Virus record (IMG/VR): IMGVR_UViG_3300025168_000442 | Location: 1-29,254 of that record | Strand: one strand, 5' to 3' | DNA: 29,254 nucleotides | Origin: a virus | Shown here: positions 1 through 7,959 of the stretch, one piece after another | Position numbering within the stretch: the stretch's first letter is position 1 | How the letters are laid out: the number at the start of each line of letters is the position of its first letter | The notes under the pieces: model-generated | The model's database searches: none | Told to the model about the DNA's origin: nothing | Seen by the model: the letters and a program-made list of their open reading frames with translations, nothing else | Translations under genes and position numbers: made by a program

Positions 1-768
1 ACCAGCTCCTGCAATAGCAGCAATAAGATTACCTTTTGAAAGAGTCACATTACTAGCTTTATCTAAAGCATTAAAGGTACAAAAATTATTAGTAGCTGTG
101 TCTACGGTTTTAGCATTAGTACCTGCACCGTTAACAGTGAAATTATTTGATTGCCCGCTGGTATCTGTTCCCAAAGCTGCAGCGTTACCAAACTGACATC
201 TAAATCCATTTGTTCCATACGTTAACCCTGGAAAATCTACTTTTGGTTTCCATCCTCCTGTTGTAGAATCTGTTTCTCCAAAAGTAGATGGAGTTAATGC
301 TTGTCCATCTATAAAATTAATATCTGTTAAATACCCACTTAATTGAGCACTACCATCTCCTCTTTGACCTATATATTGACCTGTATTACTATTTATAACA
401 GATTCAGAGTTTTGTGCAGGCCAAGTTTGTGTACCCCAATTTGTAATTTGTTCTCCATTAATATATACTTTAGTTCTATTAGAATTTGTTGATTGAGCAG
501 TATCCCATACCCAAACAATATGATACCATGATGAGAAGTCTTGAAATCTTCTTGTAGTTATTACTTGAACTTGAGTTGAACTTATATATCCAAATATTTC
601 TATTCTACCATCACTTGTATAATTTAAACGCATTCTATTATTACTATCTGTATAACCAGCAAAAACAGTATCTCCATTAACATCTTTTAATTTTTTAAAC
701 CAACCACTCCAAGTCCATAATCTTCTATTTCCTGCACTTGACGGTGTTCTTGATAAATACGTTGGCAT
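1..768 (-). CDS. LamG/concanavalin-like virion protein, C-terminus cut by window edge
   Basis: An open frame starts with ATG at 768 and runs 256 codons off the left edge. The start overlaps the stop of the gene before it in a TAATG junction, so the two are probably translationally coupled. The visible part is rich in aromatic and beta-strand residues: an N-terminal SRTPSSAGNRRLWTWSGW, then SSWYHIVWVWDT, TKVYINGEQIT and a later YLTDINFIDGQALTPSTFG. This is the pattern of LamG/concanavalin A-like lectin folds that recur in marine phage tail-fibre or appendage proteins. Inference: a host-binding or virion-surface protein at the distal tail. The family call rests on sequence pattern only. Confidence 0.75.
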   Translation of the reverse strand, partial: MPTYLSRTPSSAGNRRLWTWSGWFKKLKDVNGDTVFAGYTDSNNRMRLNYTSDGRIEIFGYISSTQVQVITTRRFQDFSSWYHIVWVWDTAQSTNSNRTKVYINGEQITNWGTQTWPAQNSESVINSNTGQYIGQRGDGSAQLSGYLTDINFIDGQALTPSTFGETDSTTGGWKPKVDFPGLTYGTNGFRCQFGNAAALGTDTSGQSNNFTVNGAGTNAKTVDTATNNFCTFNALDKASNVTLSKGNLIAAIAGAG

Positions 769-1592
769 TATAAATCAAACCTCATACTATTTTGTTGTCC
801 TACAGTTATAGCTATACTAAATGCTCTAGCTGCAGTTTGGCCCTGTGCATCTGTAGCCGTTACCGTAAAGTTATACGTCGTAGGACTTGTTGCTCCTGAC
901 TCTGTTCCTGTTATTGTAGCATTAGTTGCTGCTGTATTCAACGAAAGACCTCCAGGCAAAGACCCAGACGTTATAGCAAAAGAGGCAGCATCTGTCGCTG
1001 TAATTGTAATCGTTCCAACATTTGACCCTGCAGCAAAACTGCCAAGACTACCTGCTGCTGTTTGCCAAGCTGGTGCGTCTGATACTGTTAGTAGCGCTGA
1101 ACCTGATCGTACGGCTAATCCGTTATTATTCTCTACACGAAGAAAATACGTGCCATCTACTGGCAGTGTAAACGTCGCTACAACAACTGTTGAGCTAGTA
1201 AAAGAGACTGAGTCTGCTGATACAATAGCTCCTGTTGTAGAATTAATTGCATCAACAAAAGGAACAGAAATATAATTGGTTCCTGTTATAGTAACTGCTG
1301 TTTGCGTGTTTTCTATTGTTGAAGGATTGATAGAACCAATTGTTGGAAATGTTAAAACTGATCCTACGGTAATTGAACCACCTAAAGCAACAGATGATCC
1401 ATTAATTGTAATTGTTGAGTTTGCTAATTTACTATTAGCAATAGAACCTGCTAGTTCGTCGTTTGTAACTGATCCATTAGGTAATGTTATTACTGTACCT
1501 GCTGGCAACGTTATGGTGTCACCGTTCTCTCCTATTTGAAGAGCAGTACCTGATCCTTGTGGTATAATTTTATTTACTTCAAGTGTGCTCAT
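768..1592 (-). CDS. Tail appendage protein with IPT/TIG-like and putative Ig-like domains
   Basis: 274 residues. The N-terminal 75 residues are repetitive and polar (TLPAGTVITLPNGS, then NSKLANSTITINGSS), typical of phage fibre stalks. Residues about 84-170 look like an IPT/TIG beta-sandwich (INPSTIENTQTAVTITGTNY, then DGTYFLRVENNNG). Residues about 194-262 match the putative Ig domain pattern (SFAITSGSLPGGLSLNT, then YNFTVTATDAQGQ). There is no signal peptide or membrane segment. The start overlaps the upstream stop as ATGA and the stop overlaps the LamG gene as TAATG, so it sits in a coupled tail operon. Likely a structural or adhesion protein; the exact location in the virion is not known. 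Confidence 0.75.
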   Translation of the reverse strand: MSTLEVNKIIPQGSGTALQIGENGDTITLPAGTVITLPNGSVTNDELAGSIANSKLANSTITINGSSVALGGSITVGSVLTFPTIGSINPSTIENTQTAVTITGTNYISVPFVDAINSTTGAIVSADSVSFTSSTVVVATFTLPVDGTYFLRVENNNGLAVRSGSALLTVSDAPAWQTAAGSLGSFAAGSNVGTITITATDAASFAITSGSLPGGLSLNTAATNATITGTESGATSPTTYNFTVTATDAQGQTAARAFSIAITVGQQNSMRFDL

Positions 1593-2047
1593 AAGATAAA
1601 TAAATTTCCTGTTACGGACAGTGTACCTGTAATAGATACGGGTCCAGCTAAAACGCCAGAGTCCATTGTTTGAACATCGCTAATTGTAGAATTATGTGTT
1701 GTCACATATGCTGTAGGATCCATGACAGGAGATGGTGCCTTCTTTGCTGGATATGTACAAAATACATCTTTTGCACCTGCAGAAAAATCTACTTTATTAT
1801 CACCATTCGTACTCTCTAAAACTGTATCTCTTGATAGTGTATCGGGAGAAGCATCGGTTATAGTACCTATACCAATTTCATATTCCGTACTTCCTGACTG
1901 TATAGCAATACAGTAGTAAGTGGTATTTGTTGTGCCAATACCTGCGACAAACGATTGAAAACCTGAGCTTGCTCCTGCAAGGTTTACAGTTCCCGTTCCT
2001 GTTGTTGTCGTGGTTTCTTTAACACGATCATTGATAATCAATGCCAT
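1589..2047 (-). CDS. Conserved phage tail/fibre-associated protein
   Basis: 152 residues. The N-terminus (ALIINDRVKETTTTTGTGTV, then YEIGIGTITDASPDTLSRDT and a final CTYPAKKA) belongs to a recognisable family found beside fibre genes in many marine and enteric phages. The C-terminal 45 residues (from about SPVMDPTAYVTTHN) are a short repetitive linker ending in SITGTLSVTGNLFIL, which resembles a trimerisation or docking tail. ATGA overlap with the next gene. Virion role inferred from family and position; no enzymatic motif seen. Confidence 0.7.
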   Translation of the reverse strand: MALIINDRVKETTTTTGTGTVNLAGASSGFQSFVAGIGTTNTTYYCIAIQSGSTEYEIGIGTITDASPDTLSRDTVLESTNGDNKVDFSAGAKDVFCTYPAKKAPSPVMDPTAYVTTHNSTISDVQTMDSGVLAGPVSITGTLSVTGNLFIL

Positions 2048-2056
2048 GCTAAATCC

Positions 2057-2518
2057 CTACGATAATCTTAGTATAGCTGTACCCGTACCTGGTGACGGAA
2101 ACTGAACTTTAAATGTACCATTAGTTGCTGTAAAATCAGAACCAAAATTTAAAATACAAACTGAATCTGTAGTGTTTGAACCGCCATCTGTTGTAGTATT
2201 GTATATCATTGCACCTCTTGCCGTAAAGCTAGCGGAAGTCCATTCAGGATCAGTACTCCAATCAACAAATGCTGTTGTAGCTGTTGTACTTCCTGTTACA
2301 GATTGGTTTTGTAAAGCTAAACCGCCTGCGGAATATGCTGATGTTCCTCCAGCGTTTTGAGTTTCTGCCGTATTACTGTAATTTGAAGTTGTTGCATCTA
2401 AATTTGCACTTGATGTAAATAATGCAATTTTGAATGCAGACCCACCATTTGCAAAATCATGGAATCCTTTTAACAGATCCCTTTTAAAGGTGTTGCATAC
2501 TGCTTGTGCTATAGCCAT
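2057..2518 (-). CDS. Conserved virion structural protein of unknown function
   Basis: 153 residues preceded by a good ribosome site (AAAGGAG, 6 bases before ATG). The sequence is Thr/Ser/Ala-rich and beta-rich, with a helical N-terminus (KRDLLKGFHDFANGGSAFKI). The pattern KIALFTSSANLDATTSNYS and a late FTARGAMIYNT are recognisable from hypothetical proteins beside tail-fibre genes in marine phages. No membrane segment or catalytic motif. Placed between adaptor and fibre genes, it is probably part of the tail or baseplate. Confidence 0.6.
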   Translation of the reverse strand: MAIAQAVCNTFKRDLLKGFHDFANGGSAFKIALFTSSANLDATTSNYSNTAETQNAGGTSAYSAGGLALQNQSVTGSTTATTAFVDWSTDPEWTSASFTARGAMIYNTTTDGGSNTTDSVCILNFGSDFTATNGTFKVQFPSPGTGTAILRLS

Positions 2519-2530
2519 TTTTGTCTCCTT

Positions 2531-3205
2531 TTATGGTTGTTGCGATTTAAGAGGAGTCCTTAAAACTCCATCCATATATTCATCTCTTCTGCCACGACCT
2601 TGTTGTTCTATAGACAAGTCTTGTAATGCATTAGCATAACCTTGTTCATATTGAGCAAGTAGGTCATAGGGGCCTTTGAGAAATTTAAAAGCCTCGCAGA
2701 GACACGCATACAACAACGTTCTAGGGGCATTTATACTAACCCAAGTAGTCGTATTTGTAGACGATAGTCCTGTTGGTAACTTATTTAAAGCTACTTCTAT
2801 ATTATATGCGGAATTAGGAGTCGGCGCAAGATATATGTTCCCAGCTTTCCAATTTGAATAATACACAGGTGTAGCTGTAGCAGTTCTATCAGGCCAATAT
2901 TCATTCATAAATGTAACATCTTTTTGTTCTAATTTTTTACGAGAATTACCTAAACTTTGTCCATAAATTTGAACTGATCTGATAAGAGCAAATTCTGCTA
3001 TTCCTGTGCCAGGTAATGATACAAAAGCATTGTTAGCAGTTAATGAAGCAATCTGATAAGATCTAAATGCATCTAAATCTACTTCTCTAAATATTCTATT
3101 CTCAGCATTAGATATAAAATCATTAACAATAGTAGTTGTTAAAACATTTGCATCTGTTTCTGTGTAAGCTCTAATTTGATCTACTAATTCTGCGTATGTT
3201 GTCAT
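2531..3205 (-). CDS. Head-tail adaptor-like protein (SU10-adaptor-type)
   Basis: 224 residues. The N-terminus (MTTYAELVDQIRAYTETDA, then VNDFISNAENRIFREVDLDA) is a helical bundle followed by a beta-rich centre with PGTGIAEFALIRSVQI and NIYLAPTPNSAYNIEVAL. The C-terminus is helical again, with FKFLKGPYDLLAQYEQGYA. This helix-sheet-helix arrangement is that of adaptor proteins that sit under the portal in short-tailed phages. Two bases separate it from the preceding gene; AAGGAT lies just upstream of the ATG. Inference: portal-nozzle connector. It could equally be a tail tube protein of the same broad class. Confidence 0.6.
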   Translation of the reverse strand: MTTYAELVDQIRAYTETDANVLTTTIVNDFISNAENRIFREVDLDAFRSYQIASLTANNAFVSLPGTGIAEFALIRSVQIYGQSLGNSRKKLEQKDVTFMNEYWPDRTATATPVYYSNWKAGNIYLAPTPNSAYNIEVALNKLPTGLSSTNTTTWVSINAPRTLLYACLCEAFKFLKGPYDLLAQYEQGYANALQDLSIEQQGRGRRDEYMDGVLRTPLKSQQP

Positions 3206-3206
3206 A

Positions 3207-3713
3207 TTATCCTTCTATAGTAACCGGACCTGAAGTGCAAAGCATACCTCCAAATCTTACGTTTGTTTGATCTGATGTTTGTCCTGTTACATTAAATGTG
3301 TAAGAGTTTGCATCTCCAGCAGGTACAGTTATTGTGTATCCATTAGAATCTTCTATTTTAGCTTGAGTAAATCCAGACCCTCCAACACAATTTCTAAATC
3401 TTACTGTTTCACCTGTTGTTCTTCCATGATTAAATTCTATAACTGTAATAGTCCCTGAACCATTTGTAGAAAAAAATGGATTACCTGTTAATAATCTAGC
3501 CGCAGGAGTTTCTACTCTTGCCGGCCGAGCGTTTTGTAAAGCTTGTGGCTCTGGAGCTGTTCTAATAGGTTGTAATTGAGGTTGTTTGGCTTCAAATTCT
3601 GTATAATGAACTAACGATCCAGTCCATTCTTTAACCATTTCTCTGTAAGGAAATTGTAATCCACTTCTGTCAGATATAGCTAAAGCATTTTTACCACTTG
3701 CAAATTTAGCCAT
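3207..3713 (-). CDS. Conserved marine-phage structural protein
   Basis: 168 residues. The first 60 residues (ALAISDRSGLQFPYREMVKE, then WTGSLVHYTEFEAKQPQ) form a signature recognisable in many marine phages. They are followed by a Pro/Arg-rich linker and a compact beta domain (GSGTITVIEFNHGRTTGETV) at about residues 85-160. It lies between two adaptor-type genes with 1-base gaps and is probably co-translated with them. A role at the head-tail junction or nozzle is inferred from position alone. Confidence 0.6.
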   Translation of the reverse strand: MAKFASGKNALAISDRSGLQFPYREMVKEWTGSLVHYTEFEAKQPQLQPIRTAPEPQALQNARPARVETPAARLLTGNPFFSTNGSGTITVIEFNHGRTTGETVRFRNCVGGSGFTQAKIEDSNGYTITVPAGDANSYTFNVTGQTSDQTNVRFGGMLCTSGPVTIEG

Positions 3714-3714
3714 A

Positions 3715-4419
3715 TTAACCTACCGATGGAAAATAAGCTTGCGGAGTTAAAAAAAGACTTGTTCTAGCACCGTCTTGGTCAGCAGCTCTTTTCCATTCAT
3801 CTTCATAAATTAATTTTAATGCTTGCATTCTTTCAGGAGCTTTTTTCTGTGCTAAATAATAAGCAAGTCCTGCAGTCATGCAAGGAATAAACCTAAATGG
3901 TATTTGTGCATTGTCTCTGTAAGTATCAATATCAAACATTCTAATCATTGCATAATATTTTAAAGTGTAATTTCCACTAGCAGGAACTGCTGGAAATAAA
4001 AACAAAGTAGGATTTATTTCTCTTTGAAAATAAAATTGAGAGGGTCTACCGGAAGTAGCTTTATCAGGCATATTAAAATAAGTAGCTCTGCTTATAGAAG
4101 TAACTGCATAATCATAAGTACCATCATTTATAACTACGTCTGTAATATCAATAATTGCGGAAGCGTCATCGGCTGCATTCCCATATAAAGCTGTGCCTGT
4201 TACAGATTGAGCATTAGCAGTTAAAGCTTTATTAGTTTGTTGTATAGTCCATAAATTAAGTCCCCTATTAGCCCATTCAGCTAATAAAATATTAAGTGAT
4301 CTTTTTGCTGTTTTAAGGTCATATCCATCACGAACCATAATTCCACATCTTTCATAAGACTCTTGAATCATGTCATTAATTTGTAAATCAAAGGACTTTG
4401 TTGTAGAATAAGTTGGCAT
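3715..4419 (-). CDS. Head-completion/adaptor protein, P22 gp4-like pattern
   Basis: 234 residues. Residues about 12-60 (NDMIQESYERCGIMVRDGYD, then SLNILLAEWANRGLNLWTIQ) reproduce the N-terminal helical layout of P22 gp4-type adaptors, where a LxxLLxEW helix follows a glycine turn. The middle is beta-rich, and the C-terminus has FRFIPCMTAGLAYYLAQKKAP and an acidic helix EDEWKRAADQDGART. It is the first gene of the connector group (4419 to 2531). The assignment to a ring under the portal rests on family resemblance. Confidence 0.65.
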   Translation of the reverse strand: MPTYSTTKSFDLQINDMIQESYERCGIMVRDGYDLKTAKRSLNILLAEWANRGLNLWTIQQTNKALTANAQSVTGTALYGNAADDASAIIDITDVVINDGTYDYAVTSISRATYFNMPDKATSGRPSQFYFQREINPTLFLFPAVPASGNYTLKYYAMIRMFDIDTYRDNAQIPFRFIPCMTAGLAYYLAQKKAPERMQALKLIYEDEWKRAADQDGARTSLFLTPQAYFPSVG

Positions 4420-4486
4420 TATCTTTCTATATTAGTCCTTTTTTTGACTGGTGTAAAGTAATCTGATTTAATTGTTAATTCAGACA

Positions 4487-4720
4487 TTAATCTTTTATTA
4501 TTTTATATATTTTTAATTTACCCTCAAAATCTGGCCTGAGCTCTGCTTTAACTCGATCACATTCGTAACGAATAACATTAACTCTATTGTCTGATAAATT
4601 TCTTTCTGCTTCTCTTTTAGCTTTTAAACATTTAGACAATCCATCTGTCATCATATGCCCATCCATTGAACCATTAACATACATAACTAATGCGAAAACT
4701 ACACTAATGACTGGTTCCAT
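4487..4720 (-). CDS. Small protein with N-terminal hydrophobic segment
   Basis: 77 residues. The first 18 residues (MEPVISVVFALVMYVNGS) are hydrophobic and could be a signal peptide or a single membrane anchor. The rest is charged (KCLKAKREAERNLSD) with two cysteines. It overlaps the preceding gene by 17 bases, so translation is probably coupled. It is the last member of a run of five membrane or exported proteins (6257 to 4487). A spanin-like lysis role is possible but no lipobox is seen. Function unknown. Confidence 0.55.
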   Translation of the reverse strand: MEPVISVVFALVMYVNGSMDGHMMTDGLSKCLKAKREAERNLSDNRVNVIRYECDRVKAELRPDFEGKLKIYKIIKD

Positions 4721-5099
4721 TTTGCCTCACTTTATCTTTTAATTTTTCTACATCACCTTGTAATTTAGATACTTGGTCTTTTAAAAAATTTATATTAACT
4801 GTGTTAGACATCATAGATTCCATTTCAGTTTGCATACCTTCTAACTGCTCTGCCATAAACTCAATAAGCATATATTGTTCTGAATCAGCAGGCAAGGTTC
4901 CCATTTCACCACGAGGCCATTTAATTCTAAATTCTGTATTCTTTTCTAAATCTTTTTCTGCTAAAATTAATGATGTTTCCATGCTTGTAATTCTTGATAC
5001 TACTCCAAAATAAGCCCACACACCTACTGCCACCGCCGCTACAATGCTAAGCAAGTTTCGTATTGGCATATCTATGCTAGTTTTATCACTTACTTTCAT
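4704..5099 (-). CDS. Membrane-anchored coiled-coil protein
   Basis: 131 residues. A short basic N-terminus precedes one membrane segment at about residues 13-35 (RNLLSIVAAVAVGVWAYFGV). A long heptad-rich stretch follows (SMETSLILAEKDLEKNTEF, then LKDQVSKLQGDVEKLKDKV). This topology, one N-terminal helix and a periplasmic coiled coil, is that of inner-membrane spanins and of small phage envelope proteins. It overlaps its upstream neighbour by 14 bases. Lysis role inferred, not shown. Confidence 0.55.
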   Translation of the reverse strand: MKVSDKTSIDMPIRNLLSIVAAVAVGVWAYFGVVSRITSMETSLILAEKDLEKNTEFRIKWPRGEMGTLPADSEQYMLIEFMAEQLEGMQTEMESMMSNTVNINFLKDQVSKLQGDVEKLKDKVRQNGTSH

Positions 5100-5532
5100 T
5101 TTCTATCTTTTTATTAACACCTTTACATAATTCACGAACTGTAGAAAATTCATCACCTAGTTCTAGGTCTTTATATTTAGCACAATTAGCTAACAGCTCT
5201 AACTCTTGCCGTAGTCTATCATTTTCACGAAGTAATTGTATAGTATCATCATTACAGGTAGATTGTAATGGCCAACTAAAACGTATACCTAAAGTTCCAT
5301 TAACATCATCACTATAACTATTATAATTATTATCTATATTACCATCACCATCTAAATACATAGTTTTACCATCTAGTCCTCTAAGTTCTGTATATAAATC
5401 TATTCTACCACGTTCACAGCTGCTGTTGCTACTACCTAAATAATCATTTCTTGCTTGTGTTTTAGTGCTTAACAAACAACAGATGATTAACAACACTATT
5501 AAAAAAACAAGTAGACCACGTTCGTATTTCAT
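5086..5532 (-). CDS. Exported or membrane-anchored protein, unknown
   Basis: 148 residues. Residues 5-24 (RGLLVFLIVLLIICCLLSTK) are a strong signal or anchor sequence. The CC at 18-19 is not a canonical lipobox because the preceding residue is Ile. The mature part carries four further cysteines, an Asp/Asn-rich stretch around 60-75, a GIRFSWPL strand and a short coiled coil (LLRENDRLRQELELLANC). TAATG overlap with its upstream partner suggests a coupled pair, as in i-/o-spanin arrangements. That pairing is a hypothesis. Confidence 0.55.
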   Translation of the reverse strand: MKYERGLLVFLIVLLIICCLLSTKTQARNDYLGSSNSSCERGRIDLYTELRGLDGKTMYLDGDGNIDNNYNSYSDDVNGTLGIRFSWPLQSTCNDDTIQLLRENDRLRQELELLANCAKYKDLELGDEFSTVRELCKGVNKKIENESK

Positions 5533-5984
5533 TAGTAACCGCCCGATGCTACTCTTTCAATTTCTTTTATATCGTATCCTATTTGTCTAAGAGAATCTGT
5601 GTTACCTCTAACAAGCTCTTCTAACGCCTGGTACTCTGCTTGTGATGCTAATTTGTACGAACCATCACGTAGTGCTGCAACAATGCCCTCGAGCCTACCT
5701 ACCCATGTTGCCATTTCGGCCATTTCTTTTACGAGCTCTTCCCTAGCGTCTGCGTAGTTCTTAGAGTTCATACTTGTTTTATCTGTGTAAGTTCTGTGTA
5801 TGTTATCTATATCGCTGTATATACGTTCTTCTAAGTTCTCTACCTCTACCTTTAATATATTAATAGTGTCCGTGCTTGCATCAATTTGTGATGTCAGCTT
5901 ATTGACATAATTAAGAGTTCCGTATGCCCCAGCTATCAAAGAAATTAAAATTGGTAGTGAAGCTAGATATTTAAAATATTTCAT
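5532..5984 (-). CDS. Membrane-anchored coiled-coil protein
   Basis: 150 residues. One membrane helix at residues 6-26 (YLASLPILISLIAGAYGTL) is followed by a predicted coiled coil to about residue 110 (INILKVEVENLEERIYSDID, then LVKEMAEMATWVGRLEGIV). The C-terminus is acidic and ends in ASGGY. It begins at the stop of a 19-codon leader ORF (TAATG) and ends in a TAATG junction, so it lies in a tightly coupled group of envelope genes. Same topology as the gene ending at 4704, so the two may be distant relatives. Function unknown. Confidence 0.6.
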   Translation of the reverse strand: MKYFKYLASLPILISLIAGAYGTLNYVNKLTSQIDASTDTINILKVEVENLEERIYSDIDNIHRTYTDKTSMNSKNYADAREELVKEMAEMATWVGRLEGIVAALRDGSYKLASQAEYQALEELVRGNTDSLRQIGYDIKEIERVASGGY

Positions 5985-6043
5985 TATTTTTTCTTTGATT
6001 GTTCATAAATTTCTAACGTTCTAAAAATAGCTATACTAAACAT
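5984..6043 (-). CDS. Possible 19-residue mini-gene
   Basis: ATG at 6043 is preceded by a textbook ribosome site (AAAGGAG, 7 bases spacing). The frame MFSIAIFRTLEIYEQSKKK ends at a stop that overlaps the next ATG (TAATG). The ribosome site falls inside the end of the preceding gene (stop at 6036). Either this is a real micro-protein or a short leader whose translation delivers ribosomes to the membrane protein gene after it. That gene has no ribosome site of its own, which favours the leader role. Confidence 0.45.
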   Translation of the reverse strand: MFSIAIFRTLEIYEQSKKK

Positions 6044-6257
6044 TGTTTTTCTCCTTTATTGTTATTTTGGTTCCTCCCACATAGAGTCCGAACCATGCGG
6101 CTCCAGCGCCTACTACTACTGATACAAAAGCTGATTGTGCATTAGTAGGATCTGGCAACCCCATAAACCATTCTGTGGTACGCCAAAATGAAATACCATA
6201 CAGTGTAATTAATAATCTAGGAAAAATTCTCCAAGCTGATAATCTTTCCGGTGTCAT
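6036..6257 (-). CDS. Small integral membrane protein, holin-like
   Basis: 73 residues with two membrane segments, about 12-30 (FPRLLITLYGISFWRTTEW) and 42-62 (SAFVSVVVGAGAAWFGLYVG), and a charged C-terminus. The layout and the SAWRIFPRLLITLYG and VVGAGAAWFGLYV signatures are those of small membrane proteins common in marine phages. They are usually listed as hypothetical or holin-like. A second, different holin candidate lies at 12951-13349, so which of the two times lysis is open. Two bases separate it from the previous stop. Confidence 0.55.
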   Translation of the reverse strand: MTPERLSAWRIFPRLLITLYGISFWRTTEWFMGLPDPTNAQSAFVSVVVGAGAAWFGLYVGGTKITIKEKNNV

Positions 6258-6259
6258 TA

Positions 6260-6898
6260 TTAACCGTCAAAGAAAATAGTTAAACCTTTTACAGCTAATC
6301 CACCTTCAGCCCATTCAACATATGAAGCAGACTTAAATAACAATCCATTATCTGGAATGTATGGATCATATTGTCCAGCAGCTACATCAACAGCCATTCT
6401 AGTAATAGCAGTTGACCATCCAGTTGCAGTATCTATTACAACAGCAGCGGGATTAACATCTGAAAAAGTAAGTAAAACATCTGCTTGGATATCTCCACTC
6501 ATTCCTCTTACTCTAGTTCTTCCAGGATAAACACATCCTGCATTACCAGAAACACCTGCAGAAACATTTGTTGCTAAAGCAGTAGAAGAACTTAATTGTG
6601 TAACAGTATTATAATAATTAACACTTAAAATTGTATTATTATTTAAACCTCTTACAGTTTCTGCTACAGCTTGTCCGTTAGGACTAGTTCCTCTTATTGT
6701 AAAATCTGTTGTTGAAAAGTTAGCAGTACTTGTAATACTAACTTTTTTACCCTGATTAGCTGTTCCAAAAGTAGCAGCAGCACCAGTTATTATTAAATTA
6801 CCGGGAGCACCTATCGTCTGGGCAGCGGCAATAGAAGTAGTAGAATCGGCTGCACCATCGACAAATCGACGGGCAGTGACATGTGATACGTTTCCCAT
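6260..6898 (-). CDS. Virion structural protein, paralogue of the 6953-7858 product
   Basis: 212 residues, beta-rich, no membrane segment. The segment around residues 50-120 (TSTANFSTTDFTIRGTSPNG, then QAVAETVRGLNNN) repeats the layout of the adjacent upstream gene (TSTGNDSALRFTVTGTNANG, then QLLTESNITGPNAG). Each is followed by a Val-Thr-Ser/Gln-Leu strand and an SVG/AGV turn. The two genes therefore probably arose by duplication. AAGGAA precedes ATG. Likely a capsid- or tail-surface protein; no family is named with certainty. Confidence 0.6.
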   Translation of the reverse strand: MGNVSHVTARRFVDGAADSTTSIAAAQTIGAPGNLIITGAAATFGTANQGKKVSITSTANFSTTDFTIRGTSPNGQAVAETVRGLNNNTILSVNYYNTVTQLSSSTALATNVSAGVSGNAGCVYPGRTRVRGMSGDIQADVLLTFSDVNPAAVVIDTATGWSTAITRMAVDVAAGQYDPYIPDNGLLFKSASYVEWAEGGLAVKGLTIFFDG

Positions 6899-6915
6899 AT
6901 TTTTCCTTATAAGTT

Positions 6916-6941
6916 AAGGGTGAGGTTTTATCCCCACCCTT
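6916..6941. other. Hairpin between the two paralogous virion genes
   Basis: AAGGGTG at 6916-6922 pairs with CACCCTT at 6935-6941, and the stem continues for two more pairs after one mismatch. No T-run follows on the minus strand, so a full terminator is unlikely. It may stabilise the 3' end of the upstream message or act as a processing site that sets the ratio of the two products. Confidence 0.5.
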
Positions 6942-6952
6942 GTTTGTTTAGA

Positions 6953-7858
6953 TTACCAAGCCTCAGCGTTCAATAATCTTTTTTGTGCATATTCTGCAAC
7001 AAATATATTTTTACCAGTGGTAGCAAGGGTACCTGATGGAGTATATGTAATAATCATATTACAATCCATTTCATAGCCAAAATTACCAGCGGTTGCAGTT
7101 GGATCTTGTTGAACAACAAGCCATTTAGTCCATTGAGTTGCATCAACAAGAATAGCATCACCATTATCATTAGCAGTAACAGCACCTTTGTTTGTAGCAG
7201 TAGCAATGTCACCAAATTGATCTACATCAAGTGTAGTTCCAATTTCTAACACTTCATTACCTCCACCGTTCCATGCTTGGTAACGATAAGTAGTTAAATG
7301 AATTAGTGCTGAACCATATGGAATAACTCCAATAGCATGCTGATATTGATCACCAGCTGTATGTCCAATTCCTACACTTATGCTTCCAGTACTTACTGCG
7401 GAAGAAGTGATAGAAGTAACAGATTTAAACAAGCCTGAAGTAAAAGAAGTGCCTGCGTTAGGACCAGTAATATTACTCTCTGTTAATAATTGTCCATTTG
7501 CATTTGTTCCTGTTACAGTAAATCTTAATGCGGAATCATTTCCTGTGCTTGTAAACATAATTTTACGAGCCCAAGATGCTCCACCAATAGTATCACTACT
7601 TGCAGGAACAAAAGATCCGTTAGTAGTTCCAGTACCATTGATAAGAACAGTAAATGAACCGTTATTATTTGAATCCCCAGTAGTTATAGCTCTTACTAAA
7701 CTAATAGCAGTAGCCGCTGCTGGAGAAGGTGATTGAACATAAATTGAAGCTGTATTTGTCAACCAATTTACATTTGAAATATTAGTTCCAAGGTTTGCTC
7801 CACCTGTCTCTAATATATTGCCCGATTTAACCGGACCGGAAAAAGTCGTAGTACCCAT
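6953..7858 (-). CDS. Virion structural protein, Thr/Ser-rich
   Basis: 301 residues. ATG at 7858 follows a strong GGAGG ribosome site. The sequence is almost all beta strands and turns (TSTGNDSALRFTVTGTNANG, then TGSISVGIGHTAGDQYQHA). A C-terminal half from about residue 185 has YRYQAWNGGGNEVLEIGTT and FGYEMDCNMIITYTPSG. It is the first gene after the terminator behind the major capsid gene and has its own leader of about 100 bases, so it may be expressed separately. It shares a central module with the 6260-6898 product. Likely a capsid or tail protein of unknown position. Confidence 0.6.
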   Translation of the reverse strand: MGTTTFSGPVKSGNILETGGANLGTNISNVNWLTNTASIYVQSPSPAAATAISLVRAITTGDSNNNGSFTVLINGTGTTNGSFVPASSDTIGGASWARKIMFTSTGNDSALRFTVTGTNANGQLLTESNITGPNAGTSFTSGLFKSVTSITSSAVSTGSISVGIGHTAGDQYQHAIGVIPYGSALIHLTTYRYQAWNGGGNEVLEIGTTLDVDQFGDIATATNKGAVTANDNGDAILVDATQWTKWLVVQQDPTATAGNFGYEMDCNMIITYTPSGTLATTGKNIFVAEYAQKRLLNAEAW

Positions 7859-7924
7859 GTTTACCTCCTGGCGTATAGGCCTAATAATGCAGTCTCTATA
7901 CCGTCTGCCTAGCCAGTCTGCAGA

Positions 7925-7953
7925 ATTATAATTAATCTAGGAAAAAAGATTAT
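7925..7953 (-). promoter_or_regulatory. Weak sigma70-like promoter after the capsid terminator
   Basis: A perfect TATAAT lies at 7930-7925 (minus strand), just downstream of the terminator at 7960-7987 and about 65 bases before the 7858 start codon. The -35 position (7953-7948, ATAATC) does not resemble TTGACA, so use would need an activator or a phage factor. Supported mainly by placement: a terminator followed by a separate leader. Confidence 0.3.
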
Positions 7954-7959
7954 AAAATA

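Noticed and set aside
1276-1539. Plus-strand ORF opposite the Ig-like tail gene
   Set aside because: Antisense shadow of a Thr/Val-rich repeat gene; no start signal.
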